From the NCBI RefSeq assembly GCF_003116585.1, contig NZ_QEHM01000006.1, positions 248,001 through 312,000 on the forward strand: a DNA stretch of 64,000 bases, written 5' to 3'. Made by a program: the position numbers and the translations under genes. The notes under the pieces are model-generated. The model was given only the letters and a program-made list of their open reading frames with translations, did no database searches and had not been told where the DNA came from. This document shows, piece by piece, positions 34,885 through 45,316 of the stretch (positions are counted from its first letter, which is position 1; each line of letters opens with the position of its first letter). This stretch comes from Albibacillus kandeliae (GTDB taxonomy: Bacteria; Pseudomonadota; Alphaproteobacteria; Rhodobacterales; Rhodobacteraceae).

Positions 34885-35664
34885 TCAGCTGAGCGAGAAG
34901 GACACCGCGCCAAGCCCGCTCATCTGAACATCGACCCGGGAATTCTCGGGCTTGAGCGTCATCAGAGGCAGGTGGGTGCCGCACATGATCACCATGCCGG
35001 GCTCGGCCTTGAGCCCGTGCGCGGCAAGGTGGTTCAGCAGCCAGGCGACCGCGTCCAGCGGATGCTGGGGCGCGGTGTTCACCGTGTCGCCCACGCGGGC
35101 GCCGTCGATGTCCAGCGTCACCTGCATGCTGGCAAGGTCGAGGTCGCCCGGCGCGATGCTCTCGGGGCCGAGCACGATGCCCGCGTTGAAGACGTTGAGC
35201 GCGATGGCCTGCGCCAGCTCAAGGGCCGGTACGGCGTAGCCGCGCTGGTCGATCAGTTCGATGGCCGGGTGGAACCGGTCGATGGCCGCGAGCGCCCCGG
35301 CGCGGTCCACGGTGCCGAAGAGCGCGCTGACGCCCTCGCCCAGCACTGCCGCGATTTCGGGCTCGATGCTGACCGCGTCGTAATCCGCCTTGGGCAGCGC
35401 CACACCGCTGTCGTGGACCTCGCCCGCGAAAATCCGCGCCGCCGCCGGGGCGTCCACCCCGAAATGCTTCTGCTGCGGCGCGCCGTTCACCGCCAGCTTG
35501 TACCCAGCGACCGGCTTGCCGACCGCGGCGACATAGGCGTCCTGAAAGGCATAGGCCTCGTCGAAGGGCGCGCCGCCAAGTCCCTGCGGCAGCTCGTAGA
35601 CGGAAACGGAAGCCCGCGCCTCGGCGACGGCTTTGGCGGCGGTATCAAAAGTGCTGGTAGTCAT
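34885..35664 (-). CDS. 2-keto-4-pentenoate hydratase-like protein (FAH superfamily)
   Basis: A 259-residue protein of the hydratase/decarboxylase branch of the fumarylacetoacetate hydrolase superfamily. Typical stretches are [39 protein letters not shown] and [11 protein letters not shown], followed by a late [11 protein letters not shown]. Members add water to dienoates or hydrolyse or decarboxylate keto acids. It is divergent from the IlvD-like operon and shares its promoter region. The substrate is unknown; a role in degrading the acid imported by the TRAP system is likely. ATG 35664 gives [13 protein letters not shown]. Confidence 0.85.
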   Translation of the reverse strand: MTTSTFDTAAKAVAEARASVSVYELPQGLGGAPFDEAYAFQDAYVAAVGKPVAGYKLAVNGAPQQKHFGVDAPAAARIFAGEVHDSGVALPKADYDAVSIEPEIAAVLGEGVSALFGTVDRAGALAAIDRFHPAIELIDQRGYAVPALELAQAIALNVFNAGIVLGPESIAPGDLDLASMQVTLDIDGARVGDTVNTAPQHPLDAVAWLLNHLAAHGLKAEPGMVIMCGTHLPLMTLKPENSRVDVQMSGLGAVSFSLS

Positions 35665-35761
35665 GACAGGTCCTGTGCAGTTTGCGCGCACTGTGACCTG
35701 CCGGCGGCCGGATTTCCAGATTGAACATGTCAGTACACTTGTCACAAGGCGGAGGACCCAG

Positions 35762-37492
35762 ATGACAGACGCCCCTACCCCCCCGAAGAAGCTGCGTTCC
35801 CGCGTGACGGTCGACGGGCTCGACCGGGTCCCCCACCGCGCGTTCTATCGCGGCCTCGGCCTTGACGACGAGGCGATGTCGCGCCCGATGATCGGCGTGG
35901 TCAGCACCCACGGCGAAACCTCTCCCTGCAACGCCAACCTCGGCGATCAGGCGGCGCATGCCTATCGCGGCGTGCAGGAAGCCGGTGGCACCCCGCGCGA
36001 GTTCACGACGATCAGTGTCTCGGACGGGTTCTCGATGAACCACCAGGGCATGAAGAATTCGCTGATGTCGCGCGACCTGATCGCGGATTCTGTCGAGCTG
36101 GTGATGCGCGGCCATGCCTATGACGGCCTTGTCGGCTATGGCGGCTGCGACAAGAACCTTCCCGCGCTGATCATGGCCATGGTGCGCTGCAACGCGCCGT
36201 CGGTCTTCGTGTTCGGCGGCTCCACCCTGCCGGGGATGTACAAGGGCAAGACCGTGTCGATCCTTGATACCTACGAGGGCGCGGGCGCGGTCATGGCCGG
36301 GACCATGACGCAGGAAGACCTCGACGGGATGGAACGCGCGGCGATGCCGACCGTGGGCGCCTGCCCGGGCCAGTTCACCGCCAACACCATGGGCATGGTC
36401 TCGGAAGTGCTCGGGATCGCGCCGCTGGGCAGCGCCACCATGCCTGCCGTCTACGCCGAGCGCCGCGCGCTGGGGGAAAAGGCCGGGCGGCTGGTGATGG
36501 ATATCCTCAAGCGCGGCGGCCCCCTGCCCCGCGACCTGATCACCCGCAAGAGCCTCGAGAACGCCTGTGCCATCGTCGCGGCAACCGGCGGCTCGACCAA
36601 TGCCGGGATGCATATCTCGGCCATCGCGCATGAGGCGGGCATCTCGTTCACCATGGATGACGTGGGCGCGGTCTTCGAGCGCACGCCACTGATCGGCAAC
36701 CTGCGGCCCGGCGGCGCCTATTATGCGCTGGACGTGCATCGCCTTGGCGGTGTGCCGATCATCATCAAGGAACTGATCCGCTCGGGTCACATGCATGGCG
36801 ATACGCTCACCCTGACCGGCCAGACGCTGGCCGAGGCGGTGGCCGACGCGCCCGCGCCCGATGGCGAGATCATCCGCCCGGTCGAGAACGCCATCGACAC
36901 CTCGGGCGGGGTGATCGTGCTGAAAGGCAACCTCGCGCCCGAGGGGGCCTTTATCAAGGTGGCGGGCCTGAAAGTGCGCGTGCACGAGGGCCCGGCCCGC
37001 GTGTTCGAGAGCGAGGAGGATTGCATGGCCGCCGTCCGCAAGCGCGACTACAAGGAGGGCGAGGTCATCATCATCCGCAACGAGGGCCCCGCAGGCGGCC
37101 CGGGGATGCGCGAGATGCTGGGGCCCACCGCCGTGATCTACGGTCAGGGCATGGGCGAAAAGGTCGCGTTGGTGACCGACGGGCGCTTCTCCGGGGCGAC
37201 GCGGGGCATGTGCATCGGCTATCTCTCGCCCGAGGCGCACAACGGCGGGCCGCTGGGTCTGGTCGAGAACGGCGACATAATCCGCATCGACACCAATGCC
37301 GCCCGCGCCATCGACCTGCTGGTGGACGACGCGACGCTGGAGGCACGGCGCAAGGCGCTGGCCGCCCGCCCGCCACGCCGACTGGCTGGCGCGCACGAAA
37401 AATACGCCGCGCAGGTGAAGAGCGCCTATTACGGCGCGGTGACCCACTCCGGTGCGGTGGACTGGCCGATGGATGGACTGGACAATGAGTAA
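35762..37492 (+). CDS. IlvD/Edd family dehydratase
   Basis: A 576-residue iron-sulfur dehydratase. Cluster cysteines are visible in [26 protein letters not shown] and [14 protein letters not shown]. Other signature regions are [20 protein letters not shown] and [20 protein letters not shown]. Family members dehydrate dihydroxy acids (IlvD), 6-phosphogluconate (Edd) or sugar acids. Because an aldonate-type or 2,3-dihydroxyacid substrate fits all of these and the gene is not with ilv genes, a catabolic sugar-acid or hydroxy-acid dehydratase is favoured. ATG 35762 has GGAGGA upstream. Confidence 0.88.
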   Translation: MTDAPTPPKKLRSRVTVDGLDRVPHRAFYRGLGLDDEAMSRPMIGVVSTHGETSPCNANLGDQAAHAYRGVQEAGGTPREFTTISVSDGFSMNHQGMKNSLMSRDLIADSVELVMRGHAYDGLVGYGGCDKNLPALIMAMVRCNAPSVFVFGGSTLPGMYKGKTVSILDTYEGAGAVMAGTMTQEDLDGMERAAMPTVGACPGQFTANTMGMVSEVLGIAPLGSATMPAVYAERRALGEKAGRLVMDILKRGGPLPRDLITRKSLENACAIVAATGGSTNAGMHISAIAHEAGISFTMDDVGAVFERTPLIGNLRPGGAYYALDVHRLGGVPIIIKELIRSGHMHGDTLTLTGQTLAEAVADAPAPDGEIIRPVENAIDTSGGVIVLKGNLAPEGAFIKVAGLKVRVHEGPARVFESEEDCMAAVRKRDYKEGEVIIIRNEGPAGGPGMREMLGPTAVIYGQGMGEKVALVTDGRFSGATRGMCIGYLSPEAHNGGPLGLVENGDIIRIDTNAARAIDLLVDDATLEARRKALAARPPRRLAGAHEKYAAQVKSAYYGAVTHSGAVDWPMDGLDNE

Positions 37493-38360
37493 ACCGAAAC
37501 TGGGATATCTCGGCACCGGCCTGATGGGCCTGCCGATGGTGCTGAACCTGCTGAAAGCGGGCTATGACGTGGTGGTGTGGAACCGCACCGCCAGCAAGGC
37601 GGATGCCGCCGTGGCGGCGGGGGCGACGCTGGCCGATAGCCCGGCGGATTTGGCCGCCAAATGCGACGTGGTGATGGCCTGCCTCACCAACGCTGCGGCG
37701 GTCGAGGCGGTGTTGTTCGGCGAGAACGGGGTGGCCTCGGTCAAGGGGCCCGCGCTGTTCGTCGACTTCTCGTCGATGGACCCGGAACTGACCAAGACCT
37801 ATGGCGCGCGGCTGCGCGCAGCCAACGGCATGGGCTGGATCGATGCGCCGGTGTCGGGCGGCACCCCCGCCGCCGAGGCCGGGACGCTGACCATCATGGC
37901 GGGCGGCACGGAGGCGGATTTCGCCGTGGCCGAGCCGCTGATGGCGCCGATTGCCCAGCGGGTCACGCTGATGGGGCCTGCGGGCGCGGGGCAGATGACC
38001 AAGCTGGTCAACCAGATCATCGCGGGCTGCACCATGACCATCGTGGCCGAGGCGGTGAACTTTGCCAAGAAGACCGGCGTGGATGCCACCCGCCTGACCG
38101 AGGCGCTGGCCGGGGGCTTTGCCGATTCCAAGCCCTTCCAGATCTTCGGGCCGCGCATGGCGAAGGAGACCTTCGAGAACCCGCTCGGCACCGTCGCGAT
38201 GATGCTGAAGGACCTCGACACCATCGCCGCCGTGGGCGCGGGCAAGGCGGCCACCCCGATGACCGAGGCGGCCCGTTCGATCATGCGCGAGAGCGTGAAC
38301 CGGGGCCGGGGCGAGGCGGATATCTCCACCCTCGTCACCACGATCTCCGAGGACAGCTGA
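37485..38360 (+). CDS. beta-hydroxyacid dehydrogenase (3-HIBADH/tartronate semialdehyde reductase family)
   Basis: A 291-residue NAD(P)-dependent dehydrogenase. The Rossmann motif is [20 protein letters not shown] with [11 protein letters not shown], the substrate-binding motif [20 protein letters not shown] and the catalytic Lys region [15 protein letters not shown]. The family reduces 2-hydroxy-3-oxopropionate or oxidises 3-hydroxyisobutyrate and similar acids. The start overlaps the IlvD-like stop by 8 bases (ATGAGTAA), so the two are co-translated. The substrate is unknown. Confidence 0.9.
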   Translation: MSKPKLGYLGTGLMGLPMVLNLLKAGYDVVVWNRTASKADAAVAAGATLADSPADLAAKCDVVMACLTNAAAVEAVLFGENGVASVKGPALFVDFSSMDPELTKTYGARLRAANGMGWIDAPVSGGTPAAEAGTLTIMAGGTEADFAVAEPLMAPIAQRVTLMGPAGAGQMTKLVNQIIAGCTMTIVAEAVNFAKKTGVDATRLTEALAGGFADSKPFQIFGPRMAKETFENPLGTVAMMLKDLDTIAAVGAGKAATPMTEAARSIMRESVNRGRGEADISTLVTTISEDS

Positions 38361-38363
38361 ACC

Positions 38364-39068
38364 ATGACCCGCATCGGCATGATCGTTCCGCCCGCCGCCG
38401 GGCATGTTCCGCCGGAGCCGCCGGAGCTTTACCCCGATCTCGACTTCATCGCCGAGGGCATGGCCCTGCCCCGGCTGACGCCCGAAGGCTATGACAGCGT
38501 GATCGACCGTGCCGCCGAACTGGCGGCGCGACTGAAGGAGCGCGGGGCCGAGGCGGTGTCGATGATGGGCACCTCGCTGAGCTTCTATCGCGGTCCGGAG
38601 GGCAATGCCGAGGTGCTGGAGGCGATGGGCGCGGCGACGGGCCTGCCGGTCACCACGATGACCGACTCGGTGCTGGAGGCGCTGGCCGCCTTCGGGGCAC
38701 GGACGGTGGCGGTTGCGACAGCCTATACCGATGCAGTGAACCAGCCGCTGAAGGACTACCTTGCCGCCAGCGACTTTCAGGTCGCCGGGCTGGAGGCGCT
38801 GCACCTGACCGGCGTTGCCGAGATTCAGGCCACCACCGAGGAGCAACTCCTCGACCTCGGGGCGCGGGCCATTGCCGCCGCGCCGGGGGCCGAGGCGCTG
38901 CTGATCTCCTGCGGCGGGCTGAAGACGATCAACGTCTGTCCGGCGCTGGAGGATCGTTTTGGCCTGCCGGTGATTTCCAGCGCCACCGCCGGGGCATGGG
39001 GCGCGGTCCGGCTGACCGGTCATACCGGGAAATCCGCAGGCCACGGGCGGCTCTTCGAGCTCGGGTAA
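38364..39068 (+). CDS. arylmalonate decarboxylase-like protein (Asp/Glu racemase superfamily)
   Basis: A 234-residue protein that strongly resembles bacterial arylmalonate decarboxylase (AMDase). It opens with RIGMIVPPAAGHVPPEPPEL, has SMMGTSLSFYRGPEGN and carries the active Cys in LLISCGGLKTINVCPALEDR. It ends with SAGHGRLFELG. AMDase decarboxylates disubstituted malonates without cofactors using one Cys where racemases have two; the position of a second Cys (residue 74-type Gly in AMDase) appears to be non-Cys here. The biological substrate of AMDases is unknown, so this operon context is informative. It follows the dehydrogenase by 3 bases. Maleate isomerase is a related alternative. Confidence 0.82.
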   Translation: MTRIGMIVPPAAGHVPPEPPELYPDLDFIAEGMALPRLTPEGYDSVIDRAAELAARLKERGAEAVSMMGTSLSFYRGPEGNAEVLEAMGAATGLPVTTMTDSVLEALAAFGARTVAVATAYTDAVNQPLKDYLAASDFQVAGLEALHLTGVAEIQATTEEQLLDLGARAIAAAPGAEALLISCGGLKTINVCPALEDRFGLPVISSATAGAWGAVRLTGHTGKSAGHGRLFELG

Positions 39069-39155
39069 CCAAGTCTTTGCCGACGCTGGCGCGAGCCCCT
39101 TGGCGGGGTTCGCGCGGCGCGCTATCACGGGCCTCCCGAAGATCAGGAGACCGCC

Positions 39156-41507
39156 TTGGACATCACCGCCGACCGCATCGCCCGGACCATCGCCACCGAG
39201 ATCGCCGCGACCTCCAAGCAGGTGACCTCTGCCGTCGCGCTGCTGGATGAGGGCGCCACCGTTCCCTTCATCGCGCGCTACCGTAAAGAGGTGACCGGCG
39301 GGCTGGACGACACCCAGCTGCGGACGCTGGCGGACCGGCTGGCCTACCTGCGCGAGCTGGAACAGCGGCGCGCCTCGATCCTCTCGTCGATCAAGGAACA
39401 GGGCAAGCTGACCGACGAGCTGGCCAAGGCCATCGCGGGCGCCGAGACCAAGGCGACGCTGGAAGACATCTACCTGCCCTACAAGCCCAAGCGCCGCACC
39501 AAGGCGATGATCGCGCGGGAAAACGGGCTGGAGCCGCTGCTGGAGGCGATCCTCGCGGATCGGTCCAAGGCGCCCGACGTGCTGGCCGAGGGATTCGTCA
39601 CCGAGGCGGTGCCGACGACCAAGGCCGCGCTGGAAGGTGCGCGCGACATCCTCGCCGAGGGGCTGACGGAGAAGGCCGGACTGCTGGGCAAACTGCGCGA
39701 TTTCATGCGGGCCGAAGCCTTCATTAGCGCCAAGGTGATCCCCGGCAAGGAAGAGGCCGGGGCCAAGTTCTCGGACTACTTCGACCACCGCGAGAAATGG
39801 GGCGACATCGCCTCGCACCGGGCCTTGGCCATCCTGCGCGCCTCGAAGGAAGAGATCGTGACCATCGAGATCGCGCCCGACCCGGAGACGGGGGCCGACC
39901 GCGCGATCACCATGGTGGCCGCCGAGATCGGCGTGGCAGGCGACGGGCCGGGCGACACCTGGCTGCGCGACGCGGCGCGCTGGACATGGCGGGTCAAGCT
40001 GAGCCTGTCGATGTACCTCGACCTGCTGGGCGAATTGCGTCAGCGCGCGCATGAAGAGGCGATCACCGTTTTCGCCCGCAATCTCAAGGACCTGCTGCTG
40101 GCCGCCCCCGCCGGGACCAAGGCGACGCTGGGGCTGGACCCGGGCATCCGGACCGGCGTGAAGGCCGCCGTGGTCGATGCCACCGGCAAGCTGCTGGCGA
40201 CCGAGACGCTTTACCCGTTCCAACCCAAGAACGACATTCGCGGCGCGCAGGCGAGCATCGTCGAGCTGGTCAAGCGCCACGGCGTCGAACTGATCGCCAT
40301 CGGCAACGGCACCGCGAGCCGCGAGACGGAACGGCTGGTGGCCGAAACGTTGAAGCTGCTGCCCGCCTCCGTCAAGCAGCCGACCAAGGTGGTGGTGTCC
40401 GAGGCCGGGGCCTCGGTCTATTCCGCCTCGGAACTGGCAGCGCGCGAGTTTCCCGATCTCGACGTGTCCCTGCGCGGTGCGGTCTCGATCGCCCGGCGCC
40501 TACAGGACCCGCTGGCGGAGCTGGTGAAGATCACCCCGCAGTCCATCGGCGTCGGCCAGTACCAGCATGACGTGGACCAGCGCCGCCTGAGCCAGGCGCT
40601 GGAGGCCGTGGTGGAGGATGCGGTGAACGCCGTGGGCGTGGACCTCAACACCGCCTCCGCCCCCCTGCTCGCCCATGTGGCGGGCCTCGGGCAGTCGCTG
40701 GCGCAGACCATCGTGGTGCATCGCGATGCCAACGGCGCCTTTCCCTCGCGCAAGTCGCTGCTGAAGGTCGCGGGCCTCGGCCCCAAGGCGTTCGAGCAAT
40801 GCGCGGGCTTCCTGCGCATCCGTGACGGCGAGGAGCCGCTGGATGCCTCCTCGGTTCACCCCGAGGCCTATGGCGTCGCGCGGCGGATCGTGTCGGCCTG
40901 CGGGCGCGACCTGCGCGCGATCATGGGCGACGGCAGCGCGCTGAAGACGCTGCGCGCCGAGGATTTCGTGGACGAGACCTTTGGTCTGCCGACGGTGCGC
41001 GACATCCTGAGCGAACTCGAGAAACCGGGCCGCGACCCGCGCCCGAGCTTCAAGACGGCGAGCTTTGCCGACGGGGTGGAAGACATCAAGGACCTGAAAC
41101 CCGGCATGTCGCTGGAGGGCACGGTGACCAACGTGGCCGCCTTTGGCGCCTTCGTGGACATCGGGGTGCACCAGGACGGGCTGGTGCATATCAGCCAGCT
41201 GGCCGACAAGTTCGTCAAGGACCCGCACGAGGTGGTCAAGGCCGGTGACGTGGTCAAGGTCCGCGTGACCGAGGTGGACGTGGCGCGCAAGCGCATCGGC
41301 CTGACCATGCGCAAGGATGGTGGTGCGGCCACTGGCGGCGGGCGCGAGCGTGACGAGCGCGGCAAGGGCAATGCCAGCGCCCCGCGCCGCGACGGTGGCA
41401 AGCCGCAGCGCGGCGGCTACGCGGGCCCGGCCAAGGGTGGCGCCCGGTCCGACGCGCCCGGCGCCCTCGGCTCGGCGCTGATGGACGCCTTCAAGAACAA
41501 GAAGTGA
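39156..41507 (+). CDS. tex: Tex family transcription accessory/RNA-binding protein
   Basis: A 783-residue Tex protein. The N-terminal helical part has [20 protein letters not shown] and [12 protein letters not shown]. The YqgF-like nuclease fold centres on [21 protein letters not shown] helix-hairpin-helix region follows ([20 protein letters not shown]). An S1 RNA-binding domain spans about residues 645-715 ([20 protein letters not shown]). The last 60 residues are a basic Gly/Arg tail. Start TTG 39156 has AGGAGA five bases upstream. Tex binds nucleic acids and affects transcription and stress fitness; its precise role is unclear. Confidence 0.93.
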   Translation: MDITADRIARTIATEIAATSKQVTSAVALLDEGATVPFIARYRKEVTGGLDDTQLRTLADRLAYLRELEQRRASILSSIKEQGKLTDELAKAIAGAETKATLEDIYLPYKPKRRTKAMIARENGLEPLLEAILADRSKAPDVLAEGFVTEAVPTTKAALEGARDILAEGLTEKAGLLGKLRDFMRAEAFISAKVIPGKEEAGAKFSDYFDHREKWGDIASHRALAILRASKEEIVTIEIAPDPETGADRAITMVAAEIGVAGDGPGDTWLRDAARWTWRVKLSLSMYLDLLGELRQRAHEEAITVFARNLKDLLLAAPAGTKATLGLDPGIRTGVKAAVVDATGKLLATETLYPFQPKNDIRGAQASIVELVKRHGVELIAIGNGTASRETERLVAETLKLLPASVKQPTKVVVSEAGASVYSASELAAREFPDLDVSLRGAVSIARRLQDPLAELVKITPQSIGVGQYQHDVDQRRLSQALEAVVEDAVNAVGVDLNTASAPLLAHVAGLGQSLAQTIVVHRDANGAFPSRKSLLKVAGLGPKAFEQCAGFLRIRDGEEPLDASSVHPEAYGVARRIVSACGRDLRAIMGDGSALKTLRAEDFVDETFGLPTVRDILSELEKPGRDPRPSFKTASFADGVEDIKDLKPGMSLEGTVTNVAAFGAFVDIGVHQDGLVHISQLADKFVKDPHEVVKAGDVVKVRVTEVDVARKRIGLTMRKDGGAATGGGRERDERGKGNASAPRRDGGKPQRGGYAGPAKGGARSDAPGALGSALMDAFKNKK

Positions 41508-41591
41508 CGCTGCGCGGCGCGCCGCCCGGTGTGGTGCGCCCGCCTCTCAAAGCCTTTGCACCTTGGCGCGCGCGGCCCTATATGCGGGCGA

Positions 41592-42980
41592 ATGAGCACC
41601 AACCCGCCCGATCTGCGCCCCGACCTCGCCCCGCGTGCGAAGTTTGGCGATGCCCCCCGCCCCGGCCAGCCGACAATCGGCATGGTTTCCCTCGGCTGTC
41701 CCAAGGCGCTGGTCGACAGCGAGCGCATCCTGACCCGTCTGCGGGCCGAAGGGTACGGCATCTCGCCCGACTACTCGGGCGCCGACGCGGTGATCGTGAA
41801 CACCTGCGGCTTCCTCGACTCGGCCAAGGCCGAGAGCCTCGAGGCCATCGGTGAGGCGCTGAAGGAGAACGGCCGGGTGATCGTCACCGGCTGCCTCGGC
41901 GCCGAGCCCGAGTACATCACCGGCGCGCACCCCAAGGTGCTGGCGGTGACCGGCCCGCACCAGTACGAGCAGGTGCTGGACGCCGTGCACGTGGCCGTGC
42001 CGCCCGATCCGGACCCGTTCATCGACCTGCTGCCAGCCTCCGGCGTGTCGCTGACCCCGCGCCACTACAGCTACCTGAAGATCTCGGAGGGCTGTAACCA
42101 CAAATGTAAGTTTTGCATAATCCCCGACATGCGCGGCAAGCTGGCCTCGCGCCCGGCCCATGCCATCCTGCGGGAGGCGGAAAAGCTTGTGGATAACGGT
42201 GTGCGTGAATTGCTGGTTATCTCTCAGGATACCAGTGCTTACGGGCTGGACCGTAAGTACGACACGAACCCGTGGAAAAGTGCCGAGGTGCGCAGCCATA
42301 TCCTCGACCTCTCGCGCGAGCTGGGCAAGCTCGGCGCGTGGACAAGGTTGCATTATGTCTATCCCTACCCCCATGTGCGCGACCTGATCCCGCTGATGGC
42401 GGACCCGGAAAACGGCGTGCTGCCCTATCTCGACATCCCCTTCCAGCACGCCCACCCCGACGTGCTGAAGCGCATGGCCCGCCCCGCCGCCGGTTCGAAG
42501 ACGCTGGAAGAAATTGCCGCCTGGCGCGCGATCTGCCCCGAGATCACCCTGCGCTCGACCTTCATCGTCGGCTACCCCGGCGAGACCGAAGCCGAGTTCC
42601 AGACCCTGCTGGACTGGATGGACGAGGCGCAGCTCGACCGGGTCGGATGCTTCAAGTACGAGAACGTCGACGGCGCGCGCTCAAACGCCCTGCCCGACCA
42701 TGTTCCCGAAGAGGTCAAGCAGGAGCGCTGGGACCGCTTCATGGAAAAGGCACAGGCGATCTCCGAGGCCAAGCTGGCCGCCAAGGTCGGCAAGCGCCTC
42801 GAGGTGATCGTGGACGAGGTCGACGAGGACGCCGCCACCTGCCGCACCTGGGCCGACGCGCCCGAGATCGACGGCAACCTCTTCATCGACGAGGGCTTCG
42901 AGGAGCTGAAACCCGGCGACGTGCTGACGGTCGAGGTGGACGAGGCCGGGGAATACGACCTGTGGGGCCGGATCGTCTGA
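41592..42980 (+). CDS. rimO: ribosomal protein S12 methylthiotransferase
   Basis: A 462-residue radical SAM methylthiotransferase that adds a methylthio group to an Asp of ribosomal protein S12. The N-terminal MTTase domain has [20 protein letters not shown] and VTGCLG cysteines. The radical SAM triad is in [20 protein letters not shown]-terminal TRAM domain follows residue ~395. ATG 41592 gives [12 protein letters not shown]. Codon use changes locally around 42095-42260 to A/T-ending codons unlike the rest. Confidence 0.95.
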   Translation: MSTNPPDLRPDLAPRAKFGDAPRPGQPTIGMVSLGCPKALVDSERILTRLRAEGYGISPDYSGADAVIVNTCGFLDSAKAESLEAIGEALKENGRVIVTGCLGAEPEYITGAHPKVLAVTGPHQYEQVLDAVHVAVPPDPDPFIDLLPASGVSLTPRHYSYLKISEGCNHKCKFCIIPDMRGKLASRPAHAILREAEKLVDNGVRELLVISQDTSAYGLDRKYDTNPWKSAEVRSHILDLSRELGKLGAWTRLHYVYPYPHVRDLIPLMADPENGVLPYLDIPFQHAHPDVLKRMARPAAGSKTLEEIAAWRAICPEITLRSTFIVGYPGETEAEFQTLLDWMDEAQLDRVGCFKYENVDGARSNALPDHVPEEVKQERWDRFMEKAQAISEAKLAAKVGKRLEVIVDEVDEDAATCRTWADAPEIDGNLFIDEGFEELKPGDVLTVEVDEAGEYDLWGRIV

Positions 42981-42984
42981 CCGG

Positions 42985-43038
42985 CTCTTCTTTGGGTTTC
43001 CAAGTATCCCGGGGAGTCTGAGGGGCAGCGCCCCTCAG
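42985..43038 (+). repeat. Rhodobacteraceae-type dispersed terminator repeat, copy 1
   Basis: The block CTTCTTTGGGTTTCCAAGTA followed by TCCCGGGGAG and an 8-bp stem (CTGAGGGG-cagcg-CCCCTCAG, 43018-43038) lies directly after rimO. A closely similar block in opposite orientation lies at 46753-46802. It likely acts as the rimO terminator and belongs to a dispersed repeat family. Confidence 0.7.
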
Positions 43039-43064
43039 TCCCGCATCCGCAGCCTGCGCAACGC

Positions 43065-43637
43065 TTACTTCCGTCCGAAAACCTCATCCGGCGTCCAGGT
43101 GCGCTTGCCGTCCAGCGGGCCCCATTTCATGTGCAGGCAGGAGGTGCCGAGGCGCTGGAAATAGAGGATGTCGACCGGGTACCAGCCGGGCTCGGGCACG
43201 CTGACCTCGATCACCCGGGTCGAACCGCAGGCCTGCCGTCCGTCGAAGTGCCCGACCCGTTGTCCGCCGATGCGCGCGTCGAGGCCGTCGTTGGTCAGGA
43301 ACTCGATGTCATAGGACCCGGCGGCGTCGAACTTCACGTAGCCGGTGATACGGGCCGCCACGTTCTCGACCCGGTCCGAGGTCAGGGTCACCTGCCCGGG
43401 GCTCGTATCGGAATAGTCGAGCCCGGTCAGGGGTTTGCCTGCCTTCGGGGCGGCGTTCAGGGCGGCGGTCGCGTCGGCGAGGCTCTTGATGTCGGACCCG
43501 GGGTAGGCATAGGTCACCGACAGGCCGGATGACAGCCCGCCCGGCTGCGGCGAGGCCGGGGTGAGCGGCAGCGGATCGGCGGCGGCGGCGCTGGCGGCCA
43601 GCGTCAGAGTGGCAAGGAAGGCGGCAATTCGAGTCAT
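43065..43637 (-). CDS. secreted PA14-domain-like protein
   Basis: A 190-residue exported protein. A signal peptide (IAAFLATLTLAASAAA) precedes about 165 residues that resemble a PA14 carbohydrate-binding fold: ITGYVKFDAAGSYDIEFLT with NDGLDARIGGQRV, and PGWYPVDILYFQRLGTSCLH. PA14 domains bind glycans or shield adhesins. Only a few cysteines are present. It is convergent with rimO and alone. ATG 43637 opens the signal peptide. Confidence 0.78.
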   Translation of the reverse strand: MTRIAAFLATLTLAASAAAADPLPLTPASPQPGGLSSGLSVTYAYPGSDIKSLADATAALNAAPKAGKPLTGLDYSDTSPGQVTLTSDRVENVAARITGYVKFDAAGSYDIEFLTNDGLDARIGGQRVGHFDGRQACGSTRVIEVSVPEPGWYPVDILYFQRLGTSCLHMKWGPLDGKRTWTPDEVFGRK

Positions 43638-43750
43638 CGGTCGGCTCCGGCAGGCAGCTCCGGACGTCCTGTCCGGCCCGGCGAGCCTAGACCGGCAGGG
43701 CCGCTCCAGACAAGCGCCGCGTGCCCTGCCCGGTCCGGGGACGGATCCCC

Positions 43751-44611
43751 TCAGGCAGCCTCGGGCGCCCAGGCCGGGAGACCCTCGTTCCAGAAGGCGA
43801 TGCGCCGCATCTCGCGACGGTGGCCGTGGTAGTCGTTGATGGCATAGTGCTGGGTCGCGTAGTTGTCCCAGACCACGATCATGTCCTTCTCCCAGCGGAT
43901 CCGCAGGCTGTGCTCCGGCAGGGTGCAATGGGCGAAGAGCTCCTGCAGGATCGGCCGGCTCATCTCCTCGCTCAGCCCGTCGAGGCGCAGCGCGTAGGTC
44001 GGGTTGATGTAGAGCCCCTTGCGGCCGGTGACCGGGTGGGTCAGCACCGCCGGATGCATCCGCTCGCGGTCGGCGTCCGGGTCGCCGCGCTTGGTCGAGC
44101 CCTTCATCGCCTGCTCTTCCAGCGGTGGTGCCCACTTGATGCCATAGGGCTTGCCCACGTGGGCGACGCGGCGGCCGTCGAGCAAATCCTTCAGGGCAGG
44201 CGCGAGCGAGTCCCACGCAGCCTGTTGCGAGCAGTACATGGTGTCGCCGCCATAGGGCGGCACCTCGAGCGAACAGAGCACCGATCCGCCCGGCGGCTGG
44301 TCGAGGAAGCTGAGATCGGTGTGCCAGCCGCCGCCGAAGACGCCGGTGCGCTCGTGCGCCTCCTTCACGATGTAGGTCATTTCGGGGTGCGCCTCGGGGC
44401 CCGGGGCATAGGGGTTCACCGCCGGGCGGCCGAACACGCGGGTCAGCGCATAATGCTGGTCCTCCGAGATCGCCTGATTTTTCAGCACGATCACCAGATG
44501 ATCGGCCAGTGCCTGCCGCAGGAAGGAGGCGACCTCGTCGGTGATCGGTGCGGCGAGGTCCACGCCGGTGATCTCGGCCCCGAACAGGCCGGTGATGGGA
44601 TGGGTTTGCAT
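43751..44611 (-). CDS. TauD/TfdA family alpha-ketoglutarate-dependent dioxygenase
   Basis: A 286-residue non-heme iron dioxygenase. The facial triad fits GGGWHTDLSFLD (His-x-Asp) and the distal His in NDYHGHRREMRRIAFW, with the 2-oxoglutarate-binding Arg nearby. The opening IGLF-like region reads PITGLFGAEITGVDLAAPIT. The family oxidises taurine, chlorophenoxyacetates and many other compounds. The substrate cannot be predicted; no sulfonate or aromatic transport genes are adjacent. Confidence 0.9.
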   Translation of the reverse strand: MQTHPITGLFGAEITGVDLAAPITDEVASFLRQALADHLVIVLKNQAISEDQHYALTRVFGRPAVNPYAPGPEAHPEMTYIVKEAHERTGVFGGGWHTDLSFLDQPPGGSVLCSLEVPPYGGDTMYCSQQAAWDSLAPALKDLLDGRRVAHVGKPYGIKWAPPLEEQAMKGSTKRGDPDADRERMHPAVLTHPVTGRKGLYINPTYALRLDGLSEEMSRPILQELFAHCTLPEHSLRIRWEKDMIVVWDNYATQHYAINDYHGHRREMRRIAFWNEGLPAWAPEAA

Positions 44612-44663
44612 GTGAGAGCCTCCGCGCGGTTTGCGGCGAAGGTTCCAGCCCGGGGCCGGGCTG

Positions 44664-44960
44664 TCAATCCGTTGCCGCGCGCGGTTCGGCCTGCCTGTTC
44701 GCGGCCTGCGTCCGGCCCAGCGCCATCAGGAAGACCCGGTTGCGGCAGGGCTCCGGCGGGTCCGCGCGATGCGGATGGCGGTCCAGCCAGTCGGCACAGC
44801 CCTCGGCCCAGGCGCAGCCCCGGCAGGAGCGGACCAGATCGCACCAGCCCTGCTGGCTGATCGCACCCGAGTCGTAGGCCGCGGCGAGGTTCACCCCGGC
44901 GGCCTGACCCATGCGCATCACCAGCCTGACGTGCCGCCCGGTCTCGCCCAGCAGCTGCAT
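44664..44960 (-). CDS. DUF6455-like cysteine-containing protein A
   Basis: A 98-residue protein with cysteines in SCRGCAWAEGCADWLDRHPH and PEPCRNRVFLMALG. The pattern C-x2-C-x5-C-x3-W and the later C-R-N-R matches the DUF6455 type of small Rhodobacteraceae proteins. It is clearly a paralogue of the gene just upstream (44963-45220). A metal or Fe-S role is possible; the function is unknown. ATG 44960 lies 2 bases after that gene's stop. Confidence 0.7.
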   Translation of the reverse strand: MQLLGETGRHVRLVMRMGQAAGVNLAAAYDSGAISQQGWCDLVRSCRGCAWAEGCADWLDRHPHRADPPEPCRNRVFLMALGRTQAANRQAEPRAATD

Positions 44961-44962
44961 GG

Positions 44963-45220
44963 TCAGGCCCTCAGGCGCATCAGCAGGTCACGGTTGCGGC
45001 AGTAGGAGGGCGTCTGCTCGGCCGGCGTGCCGTGCAGCGCGAGCCAGCCGGCGCAATGGCCCGGATCGGAACAGTCGGTGCACCGCAGCACAGCGTCGGC
45101 CAGTTCGTCCATCCGCATGGTCCCGGCGACCAGAACGGCCTCTTCCAGGTCAACGCCCACGGTCGTTGCCATCCGGTCCAGCAGGTCGGCATGCCGCCGC
45201 AGCTTGGCTTGTTCGATCAT
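44963..45220 (-). CDS. DUF6455-like cysteine-containing protein B
   Basis: An 85-residue protein. It shares the core of its downstream neighbour: RCTDCSDPGHCAGWLALHG, then SYCRNRDLLMRL. The N-terminal half (LRRHADLLDRMATTVGVDLE) is helical. Four cysteines in the same spacing as in protein A suggest a small metal-binding domain. The two genes probably arose by tandem duplication and are co-transcribed. The function is unknown. Confidence 0.72.
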   Translation of the reverse strand: MIEQAKLRRHADLLDRMATTVGVDLEEAVLVAGTMRMDELADAVLRCTDCSDPGHCAGWLALHGTPAEQTPSYCRNRDLLMRLRA

Positions 45221-45316
45221 CTCGCAGGTTCCCCGCTTGCTATCGCCCCTCTCGGATCACGATAGCGTGGCGGAGCGCCCGCGGCCTTGATTCAGGTCAA
45301 GCGGACAGGGACCCGC

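Noticed and set aside
37071-40280. Minus-strand frame of 1069 residues over the IlvD, dehydrogenase and tex genes
   Set aside because: It crosses several well-supported genes on the other strand and has the composition of an antisense frame.
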